A stretch of 64,000 bases of DNA from M0108 sp044228795 (GCA_044228795.1 JBGAUE010000016.1:1-64000), one strand, 5' to 3'; counted from the stretch's first letter, positions 43,745 to 53,217 are shown. Notes: generated by a model from the letters alone, not told the origin. Numbers and translations are program-made.

Positions 43745-44398
43745 TCAGGGGCGGTTGAGAGAGGCGAGGCAGGCGCTGACGAGTTCGCCGAGGCGGTTCA
43801 GATGGTCCAGGCCCATGTCCGGACCGAAGCGCGCCGGGTCGGCGCTGCCGATGGCCAGCAGGCCGTTCTGGGTTGGGGTGCGGATGGGGATGAGAGCGGC
43901 GGAGCGGATATTGGGACCGGCGTCCCCGAAGAGGCGGACGGCGCTTTCAGTGTCGAGGGGGCCGCAACGGGCTGGGGCCTGGCTTGCGGCAGGGGCCCCG
44001 GCCACGACCTCGGTTTGGGACCGCTCCGGGTTGACCCCGTCATCCATCGCCAGGGTCACGGCCTCGGCGTCAAACTCCTGGCACAGGGAATCACCCAGCA
44101 CGGCCTCCAGTGCCTCCTGGTCCGGGGCCATGATGAGTTGCAGTACCAGGCCATGAAGGCGGCTGGCGAGGGTTTCATAGTCGTGGGCCCTGGAAATGAG
44201 CTGCGCCAGGAGGCGACGTTCGCCTTCCACCTGGGCACGCAGCAGGCCCATCTGATGTTCGACTAGGGATAGGGTTCCCTCGGGGCCATGGCGCAGGCGC
44301 AGGCGGGCGGTGAGGTCGGGGTGGCGCAGGAAGAATTTCGGGTCGGCCTCCAGGTAAGCGAGGACGGCGGCATCCCCGGGCAGTGATGGATTGTTCAA
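43745..44398 (-). CDS. DUF484 family protein
   Basis: A 217-residue cytoplasmic protein of the DUF484 (YigA) family, almost always encoded between dapF and xerC. It has an N-terminal helical part (VLAYLEADPKFFLRHPDL, the family signature), a coiled coil (LVEHQMGLLRAQVEGERRLL) and a C-terminal GAF-like domain (RSAALIPIRTPTQNGLLAIGSADPARF). The function is unknown. It overlaps dapF by four bases and is eight bases from xerC. Confidence 0.9.
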   Translation of the reverse strand: MNNPSLPGDAAVLAYLEADPKFFLRHPDLTARLRLRHGPEGTLSLVEHQMGLLRAQVEGERRLLAQLISRAHDYETLASRLHGLVLQLIMAPDQEALEAVLGDSLCQEFDAEAVTLAMDDGVNPERSQTEVVAGAPAASQAPARCGPLDTESAVRLFGDAGPNIRSAALIPIRTPTQNGLLAIGSADPARFGPDMGLDHLNRLGELVSACLASLNRP

Positions 44399-45225
44399 AG
44401 TTCGATCTCTCCATCAAAGACGCTGACGGCGGGCCCGGTCATCCATACGGGTGCGGCGCCGCCTGCCCAGATGATGCTCAGATCGCCGCCGGGCAGACTC
44501 ACCCGCACGGTTTCGTCCAGCACACCGAGGCGACGGCCTACCGCCACGGCGGCGCAGGCGCCGGTGCCACAGGCCAGGGTCTCGCCCGTGCCACGTTCGA
44601 ATACCCGCAGCCGGACATGGCCCGGGTCCAGGATCTGTAAAAACCCGGCGTTGACCCGGCGGGGAAAGCGCGGATGATGTTCGATGAGGGGGCCAAGCCG
44701 GGCGACGGGGGCCTGGTCCAGGTCCTTGACCTGTATGACGGCGTGGGGGTTGCCCATGGAGACGGCGCCGATCCTGAGGGTCTGGCCGTCCACCTCCAGA
44801 TCGTAGCTATCGGCCTCCGCCGCAGCCAGGAAGGGGATGTGCTGGGGCTCGAACTGGGGGGCGCCCATGTTTACCCGCGCCTGGCCGTCGGCGTCCAGGA
44901 AGAGATGGATGGGGCCGGCGGCGGTACCCACCGGGATCTCGGTCTTGTCCGTCAGCCCCTGGTCGAGCACGAAACGGGCGAAGCAGCGGGCGCCGTTGCC
45001 GCACTGTTCCACCTCGGAGCCGTCGGCATTGAAAATGCGGTAGTGAAAGTCGGTGTCGGCCAGGCGCGGCGGTTCCACCAGCAGAATCTGGTCGCAGCCG
45101 ATACCGAAACGGCGATCCGCCAGGAAGCGGCATTGCTCCGCGCCCAAATTCACCTGCTGGCGAACGCCGTCAAAGACGACAAAGTCGTTGCCCAGGCCCT
45201 GCATCTTGGTAAATCGCAGCTTCAT
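44395..45225 (-). CDS. dapF: Diaminopimelate epimerase
   Basis: Converts LL- to meso-diaminopimelate, the precursor of lysine and peptidoglycan. The 276 residues start MKLRFTKMQGLGNDFVVFD. The two catalytic cysteines lie in QCGNGARCFARF and ACGTGACAA, and the tail carries LPGGDLSIIW. Co-localised with lysA, which uses its product. It is coupled to DUF484 downstream. Confidence 0.96.
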   Translation of the reverse strand: MKLRFTKMQGLGNDFVVFDGVRQQVNLGAEQCRFLADRRFGIGCDQILLVEPPRLADTDFHYRIFNADGSEVEQCGNGARCFARFVLDQGLTDKTEIPVGTAAGPIHLFLDADGQARVNMGAPQFEPQHIPFLAAAEADSYDLEVDGQTLRIGAVSMGNPHAVIQVKDLDQAPVARLGPLIEHHPRFPRRVNAGFLQILDPGHVRLRVFERGTGETLACGTGACAAVAVGRRLGVLDETVRVSLPGGDLSIIWAGGAAPVWMTGPAVSVFDGEIEL

Positions 45226-45233
45226 GGTTCCTG

Positions 45234-45911
45234 TCAGCCCGGCAGCCGGCCCGAGACCGCCAGATGGCGGTCGCTCACCACCGCCACTGTCAAACCCTCT
45301 AGGCCGGCCTCGGTCAACTGGGCCTGGACCTCGGCGGGTTCAAAGGCGGCGAAGAGGGAGGCGCGGTAGTCGTCCTGGAGCATCTCCGGCTCCTCGCCAA
45401 CATAGGTTACCACCAGTGATTCAGCCCAACCAGGAGAGGGCGGGCGCATCAGATCCATGACCAGGACGAGGGCCCCAGGCCGGCCGGAGGTGCGCAGGGT
45501 ACGCCACAGGACTTGGGGGTCGGGGAGGTGATGCAAGAGGCTGTTGGACATCACCAGGTCGTAGGCCCCACCAGTCAACTGGGGCGAGGGCAGAACCTCC
45601 TGGAGCAAACGGCAGCGCCGGGCGACTCCCGGGAGGGCGTCGAGGGCGGTCTGAGCACTCGCCAGCATGGGGGCCGAGCCGTCCAGGGCATCGCAGCGAG
45701 CCCCCGGCCAGGCCTTGAGAAAGCGGATGCTGATATTCCCCGGCCCGCAACCCAGGTCCAGGGCCTGCTTGCCCTCCAGATTTCCGGGATTGAGGTCGCG
45801 CAACAGGTCCAGAAAGAGGCGGTGGGCGTCCGAGAAATCCGCCTGGGCGTAGGCCAGGGCCAGGGACTGGGCCGCGTCCGCCCTGAGTTCGGGTTTTGGA
45901 CGACGCCTCAT
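45234..45911 (-). CDS. Class I SAM-dependent methyltransferase
   Basis: A 225-residue Rossmann methyltransferase lying between lysA and dapF, eight bases from dapF and ten from lysA, so part of that operon. Motif I is ALDLGCGPGNISIRFL (about residues 49-64), then CDALDGSAPMLASA and the post-motif YDLVMSNSLLHHLPDP. ATG 45911 is chosen because the conserved part begins MRRRPKPEL; the frame is open 29 codons further. The substrate is unknown. Insertion of a methyltransferase at this spot is not standard in enteric bacteria. Confidence 0.85.
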   Translation of the reverse strand: MRRRPKPELRADAAQSLALAYAQADFSDAHRLFLDLLRDLNPGNLEGKQALDLGCGPGNISIRFLKAWPGARCDALDGSAPMLASAQTALDALPGVARRCRLLQEVLPSPQLTGGAYDLVMSNSLLHHLPDPQVLWRTLRTSGRPGALVLVMDLMRPPSPGWAESLVVTYVGEEPEMLQDDYRASLFAAFEPAEVQAQLTEAGLEGLTVAVVSDRHLAVSGRLPG

Positions 45912-45921
45912 GTCAGGTGGT

Positions 45922-47169
45922 TCATGGGAGGCGCCTCTCTCCGGCGAAGAGGGATGCGACCGTCTCCCGGGGGCGGACCAGATGGATGTTGGCGCCATCC
46001 ACCATGACCTCAGGGGGCCGGGGACGGCTGTTGTAATTGGAACTCATGGTGAAGCCGTAGGCACCGCTGCCGCGCACGGCCAGGAGATCGCCGGGGGCGA
46101 GGGCCAGATCGCGGGCCTTGCCGATGAAGTCGCCGGTCTCGCACACGGGTCCCACCAGATCATAAAGGGCTCGTTCGCCACCCTCGTGGCGCTCGGTGGG
46201 GATGATGTCCTGGACCGCTTGGTAGAGGGCGGGGCGTACCAGATCGTTCATGGCGGCGTCCACGATGGCGAAGGACTTCTGGCCGTTGTCCTTAAGCAAT
46301 TCCACCCGCGTTAGCAGGATGCCGGCGTTACCGGCGATGGCGCGGCCGGGTTCCAGCAAAATTTCGTAATGACGCCCTTCCAGGAACTGGTCCAGGGCCT
46401 GGGCATAGTCGGCGGGCTCTGGTGGCGTTTCATGGGTGTAGCGGATTCCTAGGCCGCCGCCCAGATCCAGGTGATGGATGGGGATGCCAAACCGTTCCAG
46501 CCGATCCGCCAGTTCCAGCACCCGTGACAGGGCGTCGAGAAAGGGCGACAGCTCGGTAAGCTGGGAACCGATGTGGCAGTCGATCCCGGTGACACGCAGG
46601 TGGGGGCTCGCGGCGGCGCGCTCATAGACCTGGTCAGCGGCATGGATGTCGATGCCGAACTTGTTCTCACGCAGACCGGTGGAGATATAAGGGTGAGTAC
46701 CGGCATCGACGTCCGGGTTGACGCGGATGGACACCGGGGCGACGACACCCAAGGCGCTGGCGACCCCTTCCAGGCGCTCAAGTTCGGCCTCGGATTCCAG
46801 GTTAAAGCAACGGATTCCGACCTCCAGGGCCCGGCGCATCTCGTCCAGGCGTTTGCCGACGCCGGAGAAGATTACCCGACCCGGATCGCCGCCCGCCGCT
46901 AGCACCCGCTCCAGTTCCCCACCTGAGACGATATCGAAACCGGACCCCAGACGCGCGAGCACATCCAGTACGGCCAGGTTGGAGTTCGCCTTGACCGCAA
47001 AGCAGATCAGGTGGGGGTGATGACCGAAGGCGGTGTCGAAGGCCCGCCAGTGGCGCTCCAGCGTGGCACGGGAGTACACATAACAGGGAGTGCCGAAGCG
47101 CTCGGCGATGTGGCTGACCGGCACCTCCTCGGCATGGAGACGATGTTCCCGGTACTGAAAATGATCCAT
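45922..47169 (-). CDS. lysA: Diaminopimelate decarboxylase
   Basis: A PLP enzyme decarboxylating meso-diaminopimelate to lysine. At 415 residues it is the usual length. The Schiff-base lysine is Lys60 in CFAVKANSN. HIGSQLTELSPF, DLGGGLGI, LEPGRAIAGNAG and the CETGDF motif, which supplies the active-site Cys across the dimer, are all present. It follows the lptM gene and is followed by a methyltransferase and dapF, grouping the last steps of lysine synthesis. Confidence 0.96.
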   Translation of the reverse strand: MDHFQYREHRLHAEEVPVSHIAERFGTPCYVYSRATLERHWRAFDTAFGHHPHLICFAVKANSNLAVLDVLARLGSGFDIVSGGELERVLAAGGDPGRVIFSGVGKRLDEMRRALEVGIRCFNLESEAELERLEGVASALGVVAPVSIRVNPDVDAGTHPYISTGLRENKFGIDIHAADQVYERAAASPHLRVTGIDCHIGSQLTELSPFLDALSRVLELADRLERFGIPIHHLDLGGGLGIRYTHETPPEPADYAQALDQFLEGRHYEILLEPGRAIAGNAGILLTRVELLKDNGQKSFAIVDAAMNDLVRPALYQAVQDIIPTERHEGGERALYDLVGPVCETGDFIGKARDLALAPGDLLAVRGSGAYGFTMSSNYNSRPRPPEVMVDGANIHLVRPRETVASLFAGERRLP

Positions 47170-47180
47170 GGGCGGGCTTC

Positions 47181-47396
47181 CTAGCGGACGGGTGGCGGCG
47201 AGGCTTCCGGGCCGGGAATCTCGGGGGCCTGGTCTTGCTGGGGTGATGGCGCCGGGGATTGCCGGGGGGCTCCCGGCTTCCCGCCCTGTTCATCGGGCAG
47301 GACCAAGGGTCCTTTCTGACCGCAGGCGGCTATCATCTGGCTGATACCCAGAATGGCCACAAGGATGATAAAGAGTTGGCGTGCCCAGCAAAGCAT
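47181..47396 (-). CDS. lptM: LPS translocon maturation chaperone LptM (YifL-type lipoprotein)
   Basis: A 71-residue lipoprotein. The signal peptide ends in lipobox IAAC with Cys25 as the lipidated residue, followed by GQKGPLVLP, the invariant LptM motif that promotes oxidative maturation of LptD. The rest is a Pro/Gln-rich tail. It precedes lysA by 11 bp, matching the conserved yifL-dapF neighbourhood. Confidence 0.9.
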   Translation of the reverse strand: MLCWARQLFIILVAILGISQMIAACGQKGPLVLPDEQGGKPGAPRQSPAPSPQQDQAPEIPGPEASPPPVR

Positions 47397-47463
47397 TGGT
47401 AGAGATTCCGGAGAGAAGGGGGCTTAGATGGCAATAAGGGGGTGGGGTAGGGTGATTTGGCGA

Positions 47464-47853
47464 CTAGGGCTTGGGCGCTTCGGCCCCCGAGCGCCCGGTG
47501 GCTTTGATCACCAGGGGCGGGGCCTGGCGGCGCTTACCCATGAGATGGTAAAGGCTGAGGATGGGGTGACGGAACAACATGCGTGGCCCCGCGTAGCGCA
47601 TGACATCCCTGACCCGTTCCCGCTGGCTGGCACTGTAGCAATGGACCAGGCAATTACTACAGGCGGGCTTCTCCTCGCCAAAGGGACAGGTGGCGAGCCG
47701 CCGGCTGGCATAACCCAGCAAGTGGGAGCAGTCGTCGCAACAGCCGCTCCGGGTACCGTGGTGATCGCGACAATAGAGGGCCAGCATGGCGGCCATGGTC
47801 GCCCGTTCACGGGCCAGGCGCGGACCCAGGTCCTGGGCCTGGCCTGCCGTCAT
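47464..47853 (-). CDS. Nitrous oxide-stimulated promoter family protein
   Basis: A 129-residue cysteine-rich protein of the nitrous-oxide-stimulated promoter family (PF11756-type). Eight cysteines cluster at 28, 38, 39, 42, 56, 65, 68 and 72 (CCDDC, CPFGEEKPACSNC), looking like a metal or Fe-S site. The YASRRLATCPFG and YRHP/YAGPRMLFRHP segments are family hallmarks. The function is not established; the name comes from promoter studies. It overlaps the upstream SPOR-domain gene by four bases (ATGA). Confidence 0.85.
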   Translation of the reverse strand: MTAGQAQDLGPRLARERATMAAMLALYCRDHHGTRSGCCDDCSHLLGYASRRLATCPFGEEKPACSNCLVHCYSASQRERVRDVMRYAGPRMLFRHPILSLYHLMGKRRQAPPLVIKATGRSGAEAPKP

Positions 47854-49052
47854 GGGGCGCGGTCCAGGACCTGAAGCTGGGTTCCGGGGTCCAGTTGGCG
47901 AATGATGGGCTTGAGAGCGGCGAGTTCCGCTGGTAAGGCGGCCTTGGCCTCGGTGGCGGCGGCCTGGTCCTTGTAGAGACTGTAGATCAGGGCATACCAG
48001 GGCTTGCCGCGCGGGTTTTCCTCGAGGTAATAGATGCGGGTAGGCAAGTCCGCACGCTTGGCGAAGCGGTGCACGTCATCCAGGTTCTTGAAGCTGATGA
48101 GTTGCAGGGCCTGTGGCTGATCGCCAACGGTGATCATGCCATCAACCAGGGTGGGCGTGGTCTCGGGCGTGGACGTAGGGGCCGACTCGGCCGTGGGGGT
48201 CGCTACCTCCGCCGTTTCGGTGGGTTTGGCGGGGGTATCATTGGGGGTCCAGGATTTCTGCTCCAGGGGCAGGTTGGCGGAGGCCAGGGTGTTCGCCAAG
48301 CTGTCACGCAGCAGCAGCATGTCCTTGCCAAGCCGTTCCTGGGCCTTTTGAATCTCTTCAATCCTGGCGATAAGGTCGGCGTCTGCGGCCTGGCGTTCCT
48401 CGGTTTCCTTAGCCATGGCGTCCGGCTTCGCCGGTGATTGCGCGGGGTGGCTGGCGAGGGTCTCCTCCAATCCTTTCAACCGATCCGCGAGATCAGTGAC
48501 GCCGGACTGGCGCTCATCAACCTTGGTCTCCAAATCTCCGGACAGGCGCGTGACGGCCTGATCGAGCTCGCCGAGACGTTCGTCCAGCGGGGCTGTGTCG
48601 ATTCTGGAGAGGCGGGCAACCGCCTCCTGGATGCCATTCAATTGGGCGCTAACCTCGGCGTCGCCGGTATTGATTTGGAAGAGACCCAGGATTGCCGCGC
48701 CAACCGAGACGAGGAAGGCAAACAGGACGAAGGTGGTCGTCACCAGCCCCCGGCGGCGAATTTCCTCCTCGATGTCGTCTCGCTGGGCGTCCAGGGCGCG
48801 CCTGACTTCCGTCGCTGTCCGGCGGCGATCGTCGTCCACGTCGGCGATGCGCCCAATCAGGGCAACTTCGATGTCACGCAGCTTGTCGGCTTGGGCCTCC
48901 AGCGCATTGTTCAGAGCCGTCAGCCGGTCACCACTGTCCGTTGCTGCATCTTGGCCCGGCCGCTCAGGAGCCAGGGTGTTTGGGCCCGCCTTTGGGGTAA
49001 CCGGGGTCATATCTGGCTTGGCCTGGTTTGCGGGGGAAGGTGCATTTTCCAT
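47850..49052 (-). CDS. SPOR-domain membrane protein (DamX-like)
   Basis: A 400-residue bitopic protein. It has a cytoplasmic N-terminus with a coiled coil (about residues 42-100, very acidic and basic), one TM helix (about 103-125, VTTTFVLFAFLVSVGAAILGLF), a periplasmic coiled coil (about 130-260), a Pro/Thr linker (about 270-310) and a C-terminal SPOR-type domain. In that domain ALQLISFKNLDDVHRFA and GKPWYALIYSLYKDQAAAT match DamX. SPOR domains bind denuded glycan at the septum, so a role in division is likely. ATG 49052 is chosen (GGGAG upstream); TTG 49094 is an in-frame alternative. Assignment of the SPOR fold is by eye. Confidence 0.75.
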   Translation of the reverse strand: MENAPSPANQAKPDMTPVTPKAGPNTLAPERPGQDAATDSGDRLTALNNALEAQADKLRDIEVALIGRIADVDDDRRRTATEVRRALDAQRDDIEEEIRRRGLVTTTFVLFAFLVSVGAAILGLFQINTGDAEVSAQLNGIQEAVARLSRIDTAPLDERLGELDQAVTRLSGDLETKVDERQSGVTDLADRLKGLEETLASHPAQSPAKPDAMAKETEERQAADADLIARIEEIQKAQERLGKDMLLLRDSLANTLASANLPLEQKSWTPNDTPAKPTETAEVATPTAESAPTSTPETTPTLVDGMITVGDQPQALQLISFKNLDDVHRFAKRADLPTRIYYLEENPRGKPWYALIYSLYKDQAAATEAKAALPAELAALKPIIRQLDPGTQLQVLDRAP

Positions 49053-49158
49053 GTGATCGGCGGCTCCCGTGGTGGGTCTTGTGAGATCTGTCAATGATCC
49101 CCCAGCCGGGGGCGGATTCCAAGCGGTAACCGTATCCTGGCGCGGTTTCCAGTGGGAA

Positions 49159-49482
49159 TCAGTTATCCCACATCACGTTTTTGCCCCGTGCCGCCGCCTG
49201 GGTCAGCAGATCGATCAGAGGCAAGGCACGATTTGCCAGGCTGACATGCTGTCCTTTGTCATCGCTGTCCTGGCCGCCTTGGGATGCTGGGTCCAGGGCT
49301 ATGTCCGGATGCGCCGCTACCGCCGACTTCAAACGTTCCAGTGCCTGAGGAATATCCACGGCCAATAAAGCCCCGGGTATCCTGCCACTTTGCCCCATGA
49401 GCTGGAGTAAAGTCAGGGCTACGTCGCCAAACATGATGATGTCGGCATGGGCATCGGTTTTGAATGTGACCAGCATGGGCAT
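49159..49482 (-). CDS. DUF1840 domain protein
   Basis: A 107-residue protein of the DUF1840 family. The N-terminal MLVTFKTDAHADIIMFGDVA and the central LLQLMGQSGRIPGALLAVDIPQALERL are the family pattern. The function is unknown. It is a small single-domain cytoplasmic protein, separated from the SPOR gene by about 100 bp and divergent from the secreted-protein gene at 49658. Confidence 0.88.
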   Translation of the reverse strand: MPMLVTFKTDAHADIIMFGDVALTLLQLMGQSGRIPGALLAVDIPQALERLKSAVAAHPDIALDPASQGGQDSDDKGQHVSLANRALPLIDLLTQAAARGKNVMWDN

Positions 49483-49657
49483 TTCCTCGTCGCGGTGATG
49501 GGGCGGTCGAGTGACCGATGAGAACGGGTTGTCAACGGCGATATTATCCGCGACCCTGGCTCTAGCCGGTATAAAATCCTGTCATCCCTGCAGCCTGAAC
49601 TGGGGGTCTCTCACTCCGATCCCCCCATCCGCCCTTGAACTCATTCCGGAAGCGCCT

Positions 49658-51205
49658 ATGAAAAACTCCCATCTACTCCTGCCCGCCCTCGTTGTTCTTG
49701 GCCTCCTGCTGGGCCCGACCTCAGTACTGGCGGATATCCCGGCCACGCCCGTGATGACCCTTTACAAATTTAATGGCCCCAGGACAACCCCTTATTATGA
49801 CGTGGACGATTTCGCCAAGCGCGGCCCCCAGTCCCCGGCGGGCCAACTCACTCAGGGCAGTTCCATCATCCCCTGCCTGGTGATCCGCAATGGTGAGCCT
49901 CTGACGGATGCAGGCGGGACGCCTTACGTCGGCTTCGAGGTGGTCGTTGACACCGCTAAGGCTGGGCCCGATGCGTCCGAAAAATTCAAAAAGACCCTGG
50001 CCGATCGCAAGGGTCTGAGGGTCGAGAATCACCACTGCTCCCCTGGGGTCAGGCGGGTCATTAGCGTCCGCGACTTTTATGCCATGAGCAAGGCCCCGGC
50101 CTTCGACCCGCCCAGGACCGGCAAGGGCCAGCAATCCGAGGGCAGCAGCACCCTGGACCGACTGGTGAGGGGCTTCCATAACTCCCCCCAATGCGAACAG
50201 GTCAACGACGACCTGGTGGGTCGCCGGGACGCCCTGGCGCAGGCTTGGGACAGCTACATCGCCGCCAACAAGGGCCGGGCCTCGGCCGGGGATCTCAATC
50301 GCGCCAAGCACCTGGATTACGTCATGCGCACCGCCCTCTTCGAGGGCCACCTCGGCCGGGGCTGTAACGCCTATGGCGCCTGTGAGCGCAATATCATTGC
50401 CCTTTCCATCCGTAACCGCGCCGTCGGCAACTGCCGGGCCGGTCAGGGCTGCCGTCAAACCGGCGATTTCCAGGGCGCCTCCTCCGCCGTGGCCCAGTAC
50501 AACATTTGGGATGAGTATCTGACCCAGGTCTCAGGCCTTACCTCCTGCTACCTGCGGGATGATCTCGGCAGCACTGGCAACGCCCGCAGCAGCGACCATT
50601 ACGACAAGCTCCAGGCCATGTATGCCCAGAGCGTTGGCGACATCGAGCGCATCATGTTTGGGGACGAACAGGAGTTGCGTAACCTCTTCCCCGGCAATTC
50701 CGTCCGGGATATCACGGGCCTGCGCAATTACTATCACGCCCCCGCCATGGGTAAGTGTTTCCCCAATCACAAGGGGGTCGAATACATGTCCGGCGCCATC
50801 GCCCGCAAGGGCGGTGATTTTGCGCTCATTGCCAACACCCGTATCCAAATCGATGGCAAGGAGGGCGACGGCTACCGCTTCCGCGAGTTCCTCGTCACCG
50901 AGGACGAGGATGCCGACCGTATCCGCCTCGAGGACAACTTCCCCGGCTTCAGGGTTGATGGTCACAAGGTCAGCGGTAAGCCCCCGGCCTCCTGTCCCCC
51001 CTATGGCATCCCCGCGGGCTGCCGCCTCGACAAGATTGGCCGCTATCGCAAGGTGCCCTCCTGGCTTGCCCAGGGTAAGCCTCTGGAACTCAAATGCCAG
51101 ATCAAGGAGCGTGGCGAAAGCTGTAAGTCGGCCCCCACCACCAAATCCGTGAGCGTCGGCGGTCTGTGCGATACCCAGATGCGGCCGGTGGCGCATATCG
51201 ACTAG
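49658..51205 (+). CDS. Secreted cysteine-rich protein of unknown function
   Basis: A 515-residue protein with a clear signal peptide (MKNSHLLLPALVVLGLLL... cleaved near VLA-D). The mature part has 14 cysteines, an even number, spread in short pairs such as GCNAYGAC, NCRAGQGC and SCPPYGIPAGC, which suggests a disulfide-bonded periplasmic or extracellular protein. There is no TM helix, lipobox or catalytic motif that I recognise. The middle (GASSAVAQYNIWDEYLTQVSGLTSCYLR) appears helical. ATG 49658 is chosen because the signal peptide begins there; the frame is open from 49511. It is monocistronic; the nearest genes do not suggest a role. Confidence 0.75.
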   Translation: MKNSHLLLPALVVLGLLLGPTSVLADIPATPVMTLYKFNGPRTTPYYDVDDFAKRGPQSPAGQLTQGSSIIPCLVIRNGEPLTDAGGTPYVGFEVVVDTAKAGPDASEKFKKTLADRKGLRVENHHCSPGVRRVISVRDFYAMSKAPAFDPPRTGKGQQSEGSSTLDRLVRGFHNSPQCEQVNDDLVGRRDALAQAWDSYIAANKGRASAGDLNRAKHLDYVMRTALFEGHLGRGCNAYGACERNIIALSIRNRAVGNCRAGQGCRQTGDFQGASSAVAQYNIWDEYLTQVSGLTSCYLRDDLGSTGNARSSDHYDKLQAMYAQSVGDIERIMFGDEQELRNLFPGNSVRDITGLRNYYHAPAMGKCFPNHKGVEYMSGAIARKGGDFALIANTRIQIDGKEGDGYRFREFLVTEDEDADRIRLEDNFPGFRVDGHKVSGKPPASCPPYGIPAGCRLDKIGRYRKVPSWLAQGKPLELKCQIKERGESCKSAPTTKSVSVGGLCDTQMRPVAHID

Positions 51206-51349
51206 GCGACCCCTATGCAAGCGAGGCAAGGATGCCCTTTCAGACAAAGTTGATTGGACCTTGGGATGTTAGGCGTGAAGACCCATGAGAGTGCTAACTT
51301 CTGAAAGTCACAATTCTGGGTGCCTTTACCGCCACTGGGGGAGGGCGCC

Positions 51350-51880
51350 ATGATGACGACCTATGACCTGTATTTTTCAGGAGACTTGCGGCCTGGGGTA
51401 GATCCCGTGGTGGCGAGGGCGCGGATTCAGGGGCTGTTCAAGCTATCTGACGAAGTGGCGACGCGGCTTTTCAGTGGGCGGACGGTGGCCCTGAAGCGGG
51501 GACTGGATTTAGCTCGGGCAGAGCGGTTGCGCCAGGTCTTTCTGGAGGTGGGGGCGCTAGTACAGCTAGTGGAACAGCTACCGGAAGTGGTCCCGGTGGC
51601 CGTGGGCATCGCCGTCCCGGCGGTTGTGGCCGCAGAGAGGGCGGCCTTGAAGCCCGATTGGGCCCTGGCGCCGAGGGATGGCCGGCCGCTGGAGCTGGAC
51701 CCTGGTCATGAGCCACCGCCGGTGGACATCAGCCGCATGAGTCTGATCCCGGCCCAGGATTGGAGTCTGGCGGATTGTGATCAGGGAGTTGACCCGGTGG
51801 TAGTTCCGGATACCAGTCATTTGCGGATTCTGGCGCCGGAGCCGATGGTGGGTCGGGCCGAAGTGCAGGGCGACATGTGA
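51350..51880 (+). CDS. Hypothetical protein with a small N-terminal conserved domain
   Basis: About 176 residues from ATG 51350 (GGGGGAGGGCGCC upstream). The first 75 residues, with DLYFSGDLRPGVDP, RIQGLFKLSDEVATRLFSGR and ALKRGLDLARAERLRQVF, resemble a short domain found at the N-terminus of various gammaproteobacterial membrane and zinc-ribbon proteins. The remainder is Pro-rich and low-complexity, with no TM helix, so it may be a stand-alone version of that domain. The function is unknown. Confidence 0.65.
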   Translation: MMTTYDLYFSGDLRPGVDPVVARARIQGLFKLSDEVATRLFSGRTVALKRGLDLARAERLRQVFLEVGALVQLVEQLPEVVPVAVGIAVPAVVAAERAALKPDWALAPRDGRPLELDPGHEPPPVDISRMSLIPAQDWSLADCDQGVDPVVVPDTSHLRILAPEPMVGRAEVQGDM

Positions 51881-51976
51881 CAGGATTTAGGTCCGAGTGG
51901 CTCGGGAGCGGGGCGGCCCGTTGGTGTTTTTTTGCGTCAATCAAGATCATTTTTCCTGTGGGGCTAGGATGGATTT

Positions 51977-53188
51977 ATGAGTGAGGCTTTCGAGCATATC
52001 GTCGTTGGCGGCGGCATCAGCGGCCTGGGACTGGCCCATGGGGCGGCACGCCGGGGTATCCAGACCCTGGTCCTGGAGGCGGACGAGCGGGTCGGCGGTT
52101 GTATCAACAGCCTGGGCTTTCCGGATTGTGGTGGTTACTGGGTGGAGGCGGGGACCCACACCTGTTACAACAGCTACGGCCATCTACTCGATATTCTTGG
52201 CGATTTAGGGATGATGGCACGCCTCACCCCCAAGGCTAAGGTCAGTTTTTCCCTGTGGCGGGATGGTAAGCGCCAGTCCATTATGTCGGCCCTTCACCCC
52301 TGGGAACTGCTCCTGTCAGTATCCCGACTTTTTACCGCCAAAAGGGCTGGCATGAGTGTCCGGGACTACTATGCCGCTGGCCTCGGAGCTGCCAATTACC
52401 GTGATCTCTTTGGCCCGGCCTTCAGTGCCGTCATTTGTCAGGAGGCGGATGATTTTCCGGCGGATCTGCTGTTCCGCCGCAAGCCTAGACGCAAGGAGGT
52501 CCTGCGCAGTTTTACCCTACCCCAGGGTTTGTCCGAGATCCCCCTGGCCATAGCCGGCCAGCCGGGGTTGACGTTGAGAACCGGGCAAACCCTGAAGGAA
52601 GTCCGGCGCGAGGGGAAGGGCTTTCGGTTGCTGATGGCCGATGGGGAGGAGTTGAGCTGCGCCGCCCTGAGTCTGGCGACACCGCCGGATGTGGCGGCGC
52701 GGTTGTTGGATGCCCCCGCCGGTCCGGTGGTTGACCAACGGGCGGTGATGGCCATCAAGGGGATCGGGATGCGGGAGATCGAGTCCCTGGTCTTGTGTGT
52801 TTCCGCTCAGGCTTTGGGGCATCTGCCGCCCACTGCCGGATTCATCGCCGTGGATGACGCCTTCAATGCCATGGTATCCCGGGATTATCTGGCTGATGGC
52901 TCCTACCGTGGCTTTAGTTTCCACTTCCGGCCTGGCGACTTGACTCCGGAAGACCAGCAGAAGAGGGCTTGCGCCGCGCTGGGAATAGCACCGGCGGCCA
53001 TCGCCGGTCTGGCGCGAGTACACAACCGGCTGCCGGCCTTGCGGGTAGGGCATGGGGAGCGGGTCGCGCGCATCGACACCGCCCTAGCGGGCACCCGGCT
53101 GGGAATTACGGGTAACTGGTTTCAGGGGGTCTCGGTTGAGGACTGCCTGACACGAAGCCATCAGGAGTGCGAACGCCTGTTCGCGTAA
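51977..53188 (+). CDS. FAD-dependent amine oxidase/protoporphyrinogen oxidase-like protein
   Basis: A 403-residue flavoprotein. It opens with the dinucleotide motif IVVGGGISGLGLAHGA, then LVLEADERVGGCINS, the second ADP-binding element of the amine-oxidase superfamily (protoporphyrinogen oxidase, phytoene desaturase, monoamine oxidase). YWVEAGTHTCYNSYG follows, and the C-terminal GITGNWFQGVSVEDCL completes the FAD site. The C-terminal motif GNxxxGVxxxDC is closest to HemY-type protoporphyrinogen oxidases, so oxygen-dependent haem or bacteriochlorophyll synthesis is possible. No other tetrapyrrole gene is near, and the exact substrate stays open. Confidence 0.8.
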   Translation: MSEAFEHIVVGGGISGLGLAHGAARRGIQTLVLEADERVGGCINSLGFPDCGGYWVEAGTHTCYNSYGHLLDILGDLGMMARLTPKAKVSFSLWRDGKRQSIMSALHPWELLLSVSRLFTAKRAGMSVRDYYAAGLGAANYRDLFGPAFSAVICQEADDFPADLLFRRKPRRKEVLRSFTLPQGLSEIPLAIAGQPGLTLRTGQTLKEVRREGKGFRLLMADGEELSCAALSLATPPDVAARLLDAPAGPVVDQRAVMAIKGIGMREIESLVLCVSAQALGHLPPTAGFIAVDDAFNAMVSRDYLADGSYRGFSFHFRPGDLTPEDQQKRACAALGIAPAAIAGLARVHNRLPALRVGHGERVARIDTALAGTRLGITGNWFQGVSVEDCLTRSHQECERLFA

Positions 53189-53217
53189 TAGTTAAATTAT
53201 TATTAGGAATCAAAGGT

